This document shows positions 4,502-12,471 of a DNA stretch of 25,948 bases, piece by piece. The notes below the pieces were generated by a model. That model was not told the origin of the DNA. It saw only the letters and a program-made list of their open reading frames with translations, and searched no databases. The translations under genes and the position numbers were made by a program. The number at the start of each line of letters is the position of its first letter. Position 1 is the stretch's first letter. Source of the DNA: a virus; the IMG/VR virus record IMGVR_UViG_3300009130_000118, positions 1 through 25,948 of that record; one strand, written 5' to 3'.

Positions 4502-5233
4502 GTGCGTGTTTATAAGGTAAATGGCATAAAGCACAAGGTTTTTGAAGATTTAGAGGAAGTTCCATCTGATTATAGTATTATAGATTGGAAGAAAGCAGAT
4601 GTAGGCGATTGGGTTAAAGCAGATGATGGATGTTATATTCAAATTCTAAGAAGAGGTAAGATGCTTAAACCTAAGGGAAAGGAAAGAGTTGTCTATTATG
4701 TAGGCACTTGTACAGGTACTTTTATAGCTAATAAAACATCTAAGATGGATACTTCTAGAAGGGAAAATATATATTCTTTCTCAGGTTTTAAGGATAAAGA
4801 GCCTAGAAGATTGACTAAGAAGGAAGGTTTATTTGTTTATTATTTAACCAAAGAAAAACTTAGTCCAGAGAAAGCATATTTAAAAGCTTTTCCTACCAAT
4901 AATGGTAGGTATGCACAAGAGAAGGCTTTAGAATTAGTTAAAACAGAGAGGGTATTAACACAAGTGAAAGAAGAGTTAAAACCAGTTTTAGAAGAATTAG
5001 GTATTTCTGAAGAATACATCTTAAAAGGTATAAAGAATACTGCAGAATTAGCGGAGAAAGAAGATGTAAAGTTGAGAGCTTTATTTAAACTATCTGATAT
5101 TATGGACTTAGAAGACAAAGCTTCAACGAAAGTGACTCAATTAACAGGCGTATCTTTTGGTGGTTTTGATGAAAAAATGCTAGAAGTTGCCGAAAGACCT
5201 AAGGAATTAAATAATGGCAAAAAAGAATCTTAG
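4502..5233 (+). CDS. terS: Terminase small subunit (probable)
   Basis: The GTG start at 4502 is chosen because a GGAGAGAT box (4490-4497) lies 4 nt upstream and no ATG is near. The 243-residue product has an N-terminal module of about 100 residues (beta-rich, YYVGTCTGTFIAN around 66-78), then a helical part LTKKEGLFVYYLTKEKLSPEKAYLKAF (104-130), the usual small-terminase pattern of a DNA-binding helix-turn-helix with the xSPxxAY signature. A second helical region (ISEEYILKGIKNTAELA, then KLRALFKLSDIM) resembles the oligomerisation segment of Terminase_2-type proteins. TerS recognises the packaging site and recruits the large subunit. The gene lies 1.75 kb upstream of terL, separated by three small genes. 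The N-terminal extension is unusual for the family. Assignment rests on motif pattern and location. Confidence 0.68.
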   Translation: MRVYKVNGIKHKVFEDLEEVPSDYSIIDWKKADVGDWVKADDGCYIQILRRGKMLKPKGKERVVYYVGTCTGTFIANKTSKMDTSRRENIYSFSGFKDKEPRRLTKKEGLFVYYLTKEKLSPEKAYLKAFPTNNGRYAQEKALELVKTERVLTQVKEELKPVLEELGISEEYILKGIKNTAELAEKEDVKLRALFKLSDIMDLEDKASTKVTQLTGVSFGGFDEKMLEVAERPKELNNGKKES

Positions 5234-6401
5234 CCCTTTCGATCTGGTAAAGCAGGCGGGCGAACAAAAGAATAAAGACTTATTCGCTCCAAGCTCCAAT
5301 ATGGCTAGGAAAATACAGCCTGTAAGTCAAAGAAAATTAAATGCACCTTCTGGAAATGTTTCTGGAAGTGTCGCAACAAATAAACCCAATTTAAAAGGAA
5401 GTGTTCAAGCTGGAGTTAACAATGAAAACGCTCCAATGTTATCCCCTGTGCAGCAAGCAGGTGCATATGGGCAAGCAGACCCAGGACATACTGCATGGGA
5501 AACTGGAACATCAACAACATCTCCAAATGAAGGACCTTGTTATGGTGTGAATATATTAGGACAGCAGTTTGAAGTTTCTTGTGACGCATCTAATTGTGTA
5601 TTTGGCCCATGTGGATCTACAACTACAACTACCCCAGGAACAGGTGATTTTTATACAGGACCTGGAACGTCAACAAGTGATGATGATACTGGTGGTGATG
5701 ACGGCGGTGATGATTGTCAGCCAGAGTATAATATATTAGGACAATGTATTGCATGTTGTGATGGAGTAGGAGGGGGTGGAGACGATGGTGGTGGATATGA
5801 CAATGATACAGGTTTGTGTGTAATGATATGTTCAGACGGATGTCAACAAGAAGTTCCTTGTGGAGACATGTCTTCAGGAACCTACTTTACTGGAGCAGAG
5901 TGTTGCGATGGTAGTGGAGGGTTTGATGAAGGAGATGATTGCGAACCATCATATAATATTTTAGGACAATGTATATCTTGCTGTGACGGCGGAAGCTCTG
6001 GTGATGATTCTGGCGATGATTCTGGTTATGATGGGTCAAGTTATGTTGTTTGTCCTGATGGAACTTTTGCTCCAGGAATGGAATATTGTGATGACCCAGA
6101 AGGAGAAGGATGTCAACCATCATATAATCTTTTAGGTCAGTGTATCGCGTGTTGTGATGGATGGCAAGATCCAGATGATGATGACTCAGGCGATGATGAT
6201 TCAGGAAACGAAGGTGGTGATGCAGGACCATGTATATATATATGTTCTGATGGATGCTCTTATCAAGCTGATTGTAATGGAAATGCTGCGGGCAATTACT
6301 TTACTGGACAAGATTGTTGTGAGAGCGGAGAGCCAGATGAGGAAGATGAATGTACACCTAATTACAATATATTAGGACAGTGTGTGTCTTGTTGCGATTA
6401 A
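5214..6401 (+). CDS. Cysteine-rich repeat protein with Asp/Gly/Ser linkers, unknown function
   Basis: ATG 5214 overlaps the terS end by 20 nt, with an AAGGA about 10 nt upstream. The 395-residue product has a basic, Ser/Asn/Pro-rich N-terminus (1-100) with no signal peptide. A nearly identical core, C-x-P-x-YN(I/L)LGQC(I/V)xCCD, then occurs four times, at residues 168, 243, 300 and 380, with a degenerate copy near 109-123 (VNILGQ). A second motif, CSDGC...C...(T/N)YFTG..CC, occurs at about 202-231 and 340-369, with a third variant near 280-292. Linkers are runs of Asp, Gly and Ser. Spaced cysteines in such hydrophilic linkers suggest disulfide-stapled or metal-binding beads, perhaps a virion fibre or decoration, since intracellular disulfides would form after release. 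Alternatives are a Ca2+-binding linker protein or a metal store. I know no family with this layout. Confidence 0.85.
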   Translation: MAKKNLSPFDLVKQAGEQKNKDLFAPSSNMARKIQPVSQRKLNAPSGNVSGSVATNKPNLKGSVQAGVNNENAPMLSPVQQAGAYGQADPGHTAWETGTSTTSPNEGPCYGVNILGQQFEVSCDASNCVFGPCGSTTTTTPGTGDFYTGPGTSTSDDDTGGDDGGDDCQPEYNILGQCIACCDGVGGGGDDGGGYDNDTGLCVMICSDGCQQEVPCGDMSSGTYFTGAECCDGSGGFDEGDDCEPSYNILGQCISCCDGGSSGDDSGDDSGYDGSSYVVCPDGTFAPGMEYCDDPEGEGCQPSYNLLGQCIACCDGWQDPDDDDSGDDDSGNEGGDAGPCIYICSDGCSYQADCNGNAAGNYFTGQDCCESGEPDEEDECTPNYNILGQCVSCCD

Positions 6402-6417
6402 TATTTAGGGGAGAGAT

Positions 6418-6636
6418 ATGAGCGATATAGAGAATTATGACTGGTTAGGTTTATTAAAATCTACCGTAGATGTTGCCAAAAATGGCACTATTGATGATGT
6501 ATCTGCACAAGCAAGATTTGATATTTGTAAAGATTGTCCTTTTTTAAAGGATAGTAATAAATGTAGGAAGTGCGGATGTTTTATGAATATTAAAGTTAAA
6601 GTTAAAGGGGCTACATGCCCTATAGGTAAATGGTAA
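6418..6636 (+). CDS. Small zinc-binding cysteine protein (72 aa)
   Basis: ATG 6418 follows the GGAGAGAT box (6410-6417) directly. The C-terminal half holds the motif C-x2-C (CKDC, residues 37-40), then C-x2-C-x-C (CRKCGC, 49-54) and a final C in ATCPIGKW (67). This is a compact zinc-binding pattern that I have seen in many small proteins of uncultured tailed phages. The N-terminus (DWLGLLKSTVDVAK) is helical and amphipathic. It lies between the cysteine-repeat protein and a small peptidoglycan-binding-like protein, in tight order. A metal-binding protein-interaction role is likely; nothing shows a more precise one. Confidence 0.75.
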   Translation: MSDIENYDWLGLLKSTVDVAKNGTIDDVSAQARFDICKDCPFLKDSNKCRKCGCFMNIKVKVKGATCPIGKW

Positions 6637-6645
6637 GGAGCTAAT

Positions 6646-6999
6646 ATGCCAGACGGAGAAGGAACATATGGTAATCAAGTAGGACGACCTACCGAAGAGG
6701 AAAAGGAAGGTAATGCTGTTAATGTTTTTATGGATCAAGCTACAGCAGAAGAATCAGTTAATTTAGCTGAGAATCAAAACCTTTCTGAACAGGAAGTAAA
6801 GGAAGCACAAGCAGGTTTAAATTTACTTGCAACTATTTTTCCAAAAGATCAAGCAGAACAATTGAAAATTGATGGAGTATTTGGACCTAAAACTTATAAT
6901 AGATTTAAAAAGTTTTATGTTTCATTACCTAAAAGCACTCAATCTAAGTTGCCTGCTAAGGATAATCCTTTGCTTAATGTTGATGGCAAAGTCGTTTAA
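6646..6999 (+). CDS. Small protein with a C-terminal peptidoglycan-binding-like motif (117 aa)
   Basis: ATG 6646 has an AAGGAG about 6 nt upstream. The N-terminus MPDGEGTYGNQVGRPTEEEK resembles the flexible MP.GxGTYG..VGRP start of small proteins common near phage terminase genes. Residues about 44-95 are helical and end in KIDGVFGPKTYNRFKKF, the signature of PG_binding_1 domains (helix, then xDGxFGxxTxxAVxxFQ), which anchor cell-wall hydrolases to peptidoglycan. There is no catalytic domain here, so it may act with the peptidases encoded downstream. The frame overlaps the terL start by 17 nt. The wall-binding call is moderate because only about half a domain is recognisable. Confidence 0.7.
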   Translation: MPDGEGTYGNQVGRPTEEEKEGNAVNVFMDQATAEESVNLAENQNLSEQEVKEAQAGLNLLATIFPKDQAEQLKIDGVFGPKTYNRFKKFYVSLPKSTQSKLPAKDNPLLNVDGKVV

Positions 7000-8548
7000 T
7001 ATAAATAAGCATAACGTATCAAAAGCTGAACAAAATCTTGAACTAGCTAAAAAAGATATGATTGCTTTTGGAAAGTTGTTCTTACCTGATGATTTTATGA
7101 GGTCAGAAACACCTTTCTTCCATTACCAAGTAGCAGATGTTATATCTGATTTAAGTAAAAAACAAGCTGCTATTATCTTACCTAGAGGACATGGTAAGAC
7201 TGTTTTAACGAAATGTAATATTTTACAGGACTTTTGCTTTAGCAAAGATCCTTTGTTTTATGGTTGGGTTGCTGCAAGTAGTAAAATATCAGTTCCTAAC
7301 TTAGATTATGTTAAGTATCATATAGAATTTAATGAAAGAATTTTATATTACTTTGGTGAACAAAAAGGAAAGAAGTGGACAGAAGATGATATCGAGTTTA
7401 AAAACGGCTCTAAGCTTATCAGCAAGTCAAACTTATCAGGTATTAGAGGAGGAGCTAAGCTTCATAAAAGATATGACCTTATCGTCTTGGACGACTTTGA
7501 AGATGAAAATAATACCATTACGGCTGAGTCTCGTTCTAAAATCTCTAACCTTGTTACAGCTGTTGTCTTTCCTGCTCTTGAGCCTGGTACAGGGAGGCTT
7601 CGTATTAATGGCACTCCCGTTCACTATGATTCATTTATTAATAACATCCTTGTTGCGCACGACAAAGCAAAAAGTGCAGGAGAAGATTTTAGCTGGGAAG
7701 TAATTACACATAAGGCTATACAGCCTGATGGAACTCCTTTGTGGCCAGATTGGTTTGGCAAAAAGGAAATGGATAGAAAGAAAAAGTTTTACACAGATTC
7801 TGGGCAACCTCAAAAGTTTTACCAAGAATATATGATGGAAGTCCAGTCTGCAGATGACTCTATATTTACTAGAGCTCATATAAAATACTGGGAGGGAGAA
7901 TATAGATATGATGAAGAGACTGGTATCTCGTATATCGATGATAAAGAAAAGGGTTATACTCCAATCAATGTATTCGCTGGGGTTGATCCTGCTACTGATA
8001 GTGTTCGCAGGGACAGTGATTTTAGTGTACTTATGGTTGTTGGTGTCGATCCTAACAATAATGTTTACGTTTTACATTATACACGCATTAGGTCACTTCC
8101 TGTCTTGGGCATACCTGGAGAGGCCAAGAAAGGTATTGTTGACCATATGTTCGAGCTTAACAAAACATATCACCCGAATTTATTCGTGGTTGAGGACACA
8201 ACTATGTCAAAGCCTATTTTTCAATCGCTCAATGCAGAAATGCGTAGGCGTAATGACTTTGGAGTTAAGTATGTTGCTGAAAAACCTGGGACAAGGATGT
8301 CAAAACGTGATAGGATACAAGAAATTTTGGCGCAAAGATTTGCGATAAAGTCAATGCACATTAAAAAGGATATGTATGATTTACAGCACGAGATTATTAC
8401 TTTTGGCCCACGAATGGGTCACGATGATACCATTGATGCTCTCGCTTATGCGTGTAAGTATGCACATCCTTCAAAGATTGTAAAAGAAAATAAATCAGGT
8501 GACTGGTATAAACATAAACCTAGAGCTAAAAACTGGGTTGTAGCGTAG
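6983..8548 (+). CDS. terL: Terminase large subunit (ATPase and nuclease)
   Basis: I start the gene at ATG 6983, which overlaps the previous gene by 17 nt; the longer open frame upstream is not coding. The 521-residue product is a complete DNA-packaging motor. The ATPase has a Walker A-type motif ILPRGHGKT (65-73), a hydrophobic-acidic Walker B LIVLDDFED (166-174) and a coupling motif NGTP (209-212). The RNase H-like nuclease follows, with acidic residues in AGVDPATD (D335), VVEDTT (E404) and HDDTIDALAYA (D481-D485). These are the standard metal ligands for cutting concatemers. TerL docks on the portal and is fed DNA by the small subunit. Length and motif order are typical. Codons in the middle and second half use CGT, AGG and GTC more than the neighbouring genes do. 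Confidence 0.97.
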   Translation: MAKSFNINKHNVSKAEQNLELAKKDMIAFGKLFLPDDFMRSETPFFHYQVADVISDLSKKQAAIILPRGHGKTVLTKCNILQDFCFSKDPLFYGWVAASSKISVPNLDYVKYHIEFNERILYYFGEQKGKKWTEDDIEFKNGSKLISKSNLSGIRGGAKLHKRYDLIVLDDFEDENNTITAESRSKISNLVTAVVFPALEPGTGRLRINGTPVHYDSFINNILVAHDKAKSAGEDFSWEVITHKAIQPDGTPLWPDWFGKKEMDRKKKFYTDSGQPQKFYQEYMMEVQSADDSIFTRAHIKYWEGEYRYDEETGISYIDDKEKGYTPINVFAGVDPATDSVRRDSDFSVLMVVGVDPNNNVYVLHYTRIRSLPVLGIPGEAKKGIVDHMFELNKTYHPNLFVVEDTTMSKPIFQSLNAEMRRRNDFGVKYVAEKPGTRMSKRDRIQEILAQRFAIKSMHIKKDMYDLQHEIITFGPRMGHDDTIDALAYACKYAHPSKIVKENKSGDWYKHKPRAKNWVVA

Positions 8549-8556
8549 GAGAGATT

Positions 8557-8949
8557 ATGGCAAGATTTGGAAAAAGATCTAAGGAAAGATTAGCAACATG
8601 TCACAAAGACTTACAGAAAGTATTTAATGAAGTGATTAAAACAGTCGATTGTTCTGTTATAGAAGGACATCGAAGTGGAGAAAGACAAAACAAGCTCTAT
8701 GAAGAAGGAAAGACTAAAGTACGTTACCCAGATGGTAGGCATAATGCTAAGCCTAGTAACGCTGTTGATGTCTGTCCTTACCCTATTGACTGGGATGATA
8801 GAGAACGTTTCCACCTTTTTGCTGGGTATGTCCTTGGGGTGGCTCGTGGGATGGGTATTACTCTTCGTTGGGGAGGAGACTGGAATATGAATTTTGAGGT
8901 AGATGATAATAAGTTTGATGATTTCCCTCATTTTGAACTAAGGAAATAA
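8557..8949 (+). CDS. Zinc D,D/L,D-type peptidase endolysin (M15 family)
   Basis: ATG 8557 follows GGAGAGAT (8548-8555). The 130-residue product matches M15C phage endolysins (L-alanyl-D-glutamate peptidase type). It has GHRS (37-40) in the early helix region, RHNAKPSNAVDVCPYPIDW with zinc ligands H62 and D71, and a C-terminal DFPHFEL that supplies H125. A Trp/Gly-rich LRWGGDW (103-109) precedes it, as usual. The enzyme would cut peptide stems in peptidoglycan at lysis. There is no signal peptide, so it needs a holin to reach the wall; two small membrane proteins at 19363 and 20278 are candidates. The gene lies between terL and a second peptidase. Assignment is strong from the ligand pattern and length. 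Confidence 0.92.
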   Translation: MARFGKRSKERLATCHKDLQKVFNEVIKTVDCSVIEGHRSGERQNKLYEEGKTKVRYPDGRHNAKPSNAVDVCPYPIDWDDRERFHLFAGYVLGVARGMGITLRWGGDWNMNFEVDDNKFDDFPHFELRK

Positions 8950-8951
8950 TT

Positions 8952-9602
8952 ATGATATTTGATATGTTTAGAGACCAAAATATAATGGCTGAGGACGGAA
9001 CTATTGATAAAGCTGTTGAGATAGCTACTGATGCTGCAAATAATAAAAAAGATACCTATCATGGAACAGGTAAGAGAAATGCAGATTACGATAATGTTTG
9101 CTTAAAATGTGTTAGGAATATATTTGGAGAAGCAAATATTCCTTTTCCTTCAACTAATTCTGTTGTAACTTTTATGGATGCAATGGCAGGAGTTCCTGTT
9201 GATTTGTTTGATAATCCTAAAGATGCTAATGGAAAAAGGATGAGAGTTCCTTATGTTGGTAGAAAAAATTGGACTACTTTAGATATAGCATCAGGATTGA
9301 AGCCTGGAGATGTTATGGTAGTAAAAAATAATACAGGTGGTTTTCATGCTACGATGATAACAAATATATCTGGAGGTCCTGATGATCAAGGTTTTTTTCA
9401 AGGATTTTATACAGGAGTAGATGTTGTGCATGATAGAGGTAATATATGGCCTGTTCAATCCTCTCATTATGAATGGCAAACACTAGTAGAGGGTCAAGGT
9501 GGAGATTTTGGAGAAAATAGAAAATTTGTTAAAGCATATAGGTATACTCCTCCTGTTTATAATGCTGGACAAGAATTAGAAAAAAGGATGTTAAACGAAT
9601 GA
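8952..9602 (+). CDS. Putative NlpC/P60-like or CHAP-like cysteine peptidase (216 aa)
   Basis: ATG 8952 is 2 nt after the stop of the M15 gene, with AAGGA just upstream. The 216-residue product contains NADYDNVCLKCVRNIF (43-58), where C50 or C53 could be the nucleophile at the start of a helix. It is followed by LKPGDVMVVKN (116-126) and GGFHATMIT (129-137), with H132 as the base. The order Cys, then PGD-hydrophobic strand, then His is the hallmark of papain-like cell-wall peptidases. Overall similarity beyond this is not clear, so it may instead be a virion-associated hydrolase or an enzyme of altered function. Its stop overlaps the next start (ATGA). No membrane segment or signal is seen. 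Confidence 0.68.
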   Translation: MIFDMFRDQNIMAEDGTIDKAVEIATDAANNKKDTYHGTGKRNADYDNVCLKCVRNIFGEANIPFPSTNSVVTFMDAMAGVPVDLFDNPKDANGKRMRVPYVGRKNWTTLDIASGLKPGDVMVVKNNTGGFHATMITNISGGPDDQGFFQGFYTGVDVVHDRGNIWPVQSSHYEWQTLVEGQGGDFGENRKFVKAYRYTPPVYNAGQELEKRMLNE

Positions 9603-10069
9603 GAACATTAGCGGATCTAGAAAAAAATCAGAAAAAATATAAAGCTATAAGTAAATCTAGAGCCTCAGCTCCACCAAATCCTTTGCCAGCTAATTTAAGT
9701 CAATTAGATACTCCCGAGATGATTGATATGTTTAAATTGATGTCTGTTATGAATACAGGAAGTACTACATCATGGACTCAAATAAGAGATTTGTTTATTA
9801 AGAAAAAATTAAAAACCCCTGGACCAGAGAAAATAGGAGCTGTAAATGCTGCTTTAGTAGCAAAAACTAAGGCTTTGAATTTATCTCAAGAAGATATAAT
9901 AATGAATGATATGAACTTGGACACTAATAGTGTGATAGATCAGATTAATGCTGGTACTGTTGACTTAGATAGTGGTGCAGAAGAATTAGAGAAGATGAAA
10001 ATGATCGAAGGCGATATGCCTGGTCAAGGAAAACATAAACAAGGTAATTGGGGAGGCGGGAATGTCTAA
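9599..10069 (+). CDS. Hypothetical protein preceding the portal (156 aa)
   Basis: ATG 9599 overlaps the previous stop in ATGA, suggesting translational coupling. The 156-residue product begins MRTLADLEKNQKKYKAISKS, has a Pro/Ala-rich stretch (ASAPPNPLPANL, 22-33) and several helical segments with many Met and Lys residues (PEMIDMFKLMSVMN). The C-terminus is Gly/Lys/Asn-rich (GQGKHKQGNWGGGNV). The end overlaps the portal gene by 8 nt. The position just before the portal suggests a packaging or head-assembly helper, but I see no family signature and do not assign a role. Confidence 0.72.
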   Translation: MRTLADLEKNQKKYKAISKSRASAPPNPLPANLSQLDTPEMIDMFKLMSVMNTGSTTSWTQIRDLFIKKKLKTPGPEKIGAVNAALVAKTKALNLSQEDIIMNDMNLDTNSVIDQINAGTVDLDSGAEELEKMKMIEGDMPGQGKHKQGNWGGGNV

Positions 10070-12443
10070 AAAGAAAGCGGAGAGAATAAGACAATTATTC
10101 AATTCTGTCAATGGTAATACTAGAACAAGATGGGAGACCGTTAATCAAAAAGGTTTCGATTTTGCAAATGACAATCAATTGAGTAATGAAGAGAGAACAG
10201 CTTTAGAAGAACAGGGTATGCCAACATTTACTATTAATAGGATTTCTCCTGTTGTAGAAATGTTAAACTTTTATGCTACAGCTAATAATCCAAGATGGCA
10301 GGCTATTGCTACTGAAGGTAGTGATACTGATGTTGCTGGAGTTATTTCAGATTTAGCAGATTATATATGGTATACATCAGAAGGAAGCTCTTTATACTCT
10401 AATGCTATAAATGATGCTATAACTAAATCAATAGGGTATCTTCAAGTAGATATAGATCCTAATGCTGATCATGGTATGGGTGAGGTTATTATTAAACAAC
10501 CAGAACCATTTGATGTATATGTAGATCCTAAATCTAGAGATATGCATTTTAAGGACGCAGCTTTTATTCTAGTTAGAAAATTAATACCTAGATCACATCT
10601 TATAGAATTGTTCCCAAGTTTTAAGAGTAAGGTTAAGAAAGCTTCAAGTGATGAGAATTATGAGTATAACTATTCTTCAAAAGATAGAGGTATAGACCAA
10701 GTTGATTATACTTATAAAGATATACAAGGTGAGGCTATTGACCCTTTATCTGGAGAGAATGATGATATATTAGAACTATTTGAATTATTTGAGAAGATTC
10801 AAGTAGAATATATGAATGTTTTTTATAAAATCCCTGTAGATGAAGAAAAATTAAAACAAATACAGCAACAAGTTCAGGTTAAATTGCAGGAAATGGCTGC
10901 AGAGCAACAGGTCTCTTTTAAAGAGAGAGCAGCTAAAATGCAGGAAGCAGTTCAAAAAGGTGAGATGATTCCTGAAAGAATGCAATTAGAAGTTGAGAAA
11001 CTTCAGAAACAGCAAGCTCAAGAATTAGAACAGATGAAAGTTCAGATGCAAAGTCAGCTTCAAAGAGAACATGAAAAGACTGCTAATATTATTATATCTA
11101 AGAAAGAGTATGAAATTCTTATTAAAAATGAGGCAGACTTTATAAAAAATGTTTATCAAGCTGTGAGCTTTTTCCAACCTAGAATGAAACAAACTTGTGC
11201 TGTTGGAGATCAAGTATTATATGAGACTATACTTCCAGAAAAAATTACAGAGTATCCTATAATCCCAATACATTTTAAATGGGTAGGGACTCCATATCCT
11301 ATGAGTGCTATTTCTCCATTGGTTGGGAAACAGCAAGAAGTTAATAAAGCTCATCAATTATTAGTTCATAATGCTTCTTTAGGAAGTTCTTTAAGGTGGA
11401 TGTTTGAAGAAGGTTCTGTTGATACTGATTATTGGGAAAGATACTCAAGTTCTCCAGGAGCTTTACTGCCTGTAAGACCAGGAGCAGCTCCTCCAACACC
11501 TGTTCAACCAGCTCCTTTATCAAATGCTTTCTATCAGATAGTTCAAGAATCTAAAGGAGATATGGAATATTTAGCAGGTATATATGCTTCTATGATGGGA
11601 GACCAAGGTGGTCAACATGAAACATATAGAGGTATGTTAGCTATAGATGAGTATGGAACAAGAAGAATTAAACAATGGTTAAAGAATAGTATAGAGCCTT
11701 CATTGAAGCAAGTAGGTAAGGTTGTCATGCAATATGCTCAATCTGTTTATACAGCTCATAAGGTATTTAGAATAGTTCAACCTAGTGCTCTACAAGAAAG
11801 TAGGGAAATAGAAATGAATATACCTTTATATAATGATAAGGGTGCTGCTATTGGAAAATCATTAGATGTTACTACTGCTAAATTTGATATAAGAATAATT
11901 GCAGGTTCTACTATGCCTATTAATAGATGGGCTTATTTAGATGAATTAAAACAAATGTTGCAATTAGGAGTTATAGATGATATAGCTTTATTAGCAGAAA
12001 CAGATTTAAAAGATAAAGAAGCAATTGCTAAGAGAAAGAGTTTATATTCTCAATTATCTTCGCAAGTTAAAGGAGCTCAGGGTACTATTAAGGACCAAAA
12101 AGGAACCATTGAGACTCTAGAACGTCAAGTAGTTCAAGCCAACATTAAGATGAAAGTAATGATGGCTGAAATGGAAGTTATCAAGAAGAAAGAAGAAGCT
12201 AAAGGTAAAATTCAAAGAGCTACAGACCAAGTACAAGATAGTAGTAAGCTAGAGAAACAAAGATTAGCTGCTACTACTGATATTATCTTAGGAAAACTTG
12301 ACTCTTCAGTAACTCAAGCAGAGAAACAATTAGGTAGATCTGTTGGCGATGCTGACAAGAGAATGCAACAAGCAGCTGAGGAAGAAGGTAAAAAACAAGC
12401 CGAAGCAAAAGAAAATGTTGCACAAGAGAAAAAAAACAACTAA
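10062..12443 (+). CDS. Portal protein (P22-like)
   Basis: ATG 10062 follows GGAGG by 6 nt. The 793-residue product fits the P22-type portal family, the dodecameric head vertex ring through which DNA enters. The N-terminal part has TRTRWETVNQKGFDFANDNQ (20-39), FTINRISPVVEMLNFY (56-71) and NNPRWQA (75-81), the family's usual start. Residues about 350-600 carry the core (EYEILIKNEADF, EYPIIPIHFKWVGTPYPM, then GDQGGQHETYRGMLAIDEYG). An unusually long Gln/Glu-rich coiled coil is inserted at roughly 261-340. The C-terminal about 130 residues are another Lys/Gln/Glu-rich coiled coil, probably the barrel or scaffold contact. TerL lies upstream and the scaffold directly downstream. Family assignment is strong; the detail of the coiled-coil roles is inference. 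Confidence 0.92.
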   Translation: MSKKKAERIRQLFNSVNGNTRTRWETVNQKGFDFANDNQLSNEERTALEEQGMPTFTINRISPVVEMLNFYATANNPRWQAIATEGSDTDVAGVISDLADYIWYTSEGSSLYSNAINDAITKSIGYLQVDIDPNADHGMGEVIIKQPEPFDVYVDPKSRDMHFKDAAFILVRKLIPRSHLIELFPSFKSKVKKASSDENYEYNYSSKDRGIDQVDYTYKDIQGEAIDPLSGENDDILELFELFEKIQVEYMNVFYKIPVDEEKLKQIQQQVQVKLQEMAAEQQVSFKERAAKMQEAVQKGEMIPERMQLEVEKLQKQQAQELEQMKVQMQSQLQREHEKTANIIISKKEYEILIKNEADFIKNVYQAVSFFQPRMKQTCAVGDQVLYETILPEKITEYPIIPIHFKWVGTPYPMSAISPLVGKQQEVNKAHQLLVHNASLGSSLRWMFEEGSVDTDYWERYSSSPGALLPVRPGAAPPTPVQPAPLSNAFYQIVQESKGDMEYLAGIYASMMGDQGGQHETYRGMLAIDEYGTRRIKQWLKNSIEPSLKQVGKVVMQYAQSVYTAHKVFRIVQPSALQESREIEMNIPLYNDKGAAIGKSLDVTTAKFDIRIIAGSTMPINRWAYLDELKQMLQLGVIDDIALLAETDLKDKEAIAKRKSLYSQLSSQVKGAQGTIKDQKGTIETLERQVVQANIKMKVMMAEMEVIKKKEEAKGKIQRATDQVQDSSKLEKQRLAATTDIILGKLDSSVTQAEKQLGRSVGDADKRMQQAAEEEGKKQAEAKENVAQEKKNN

Positions 12444-12471
12444 ATTATAAACATTTATAAAGGAGAGATAA

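Noticed and set aside
4840-5118. Minus-strand 92-codon Ser-rich frame inside the small terminase gene
   Set aside because: It is antisense to the well-supported small terminase frame, without an RBS or plausible neighbours.
5887-6231. Minus-strand 114-codon His/Asn-rich frame opposite the cysteine-repeat gene
   Set aside because: Its composition is the antisense of Asp/Gly/Ser (GAT/GGT) repeats, and it has no RBS.
6869-6982. Extended N-terminus of terL from 6869
   Set aside because: This part overlaps the 117-aa gene in another frame and reads as non-protein-like sequence; ATG 6983 begins the conserved terminase sequence.
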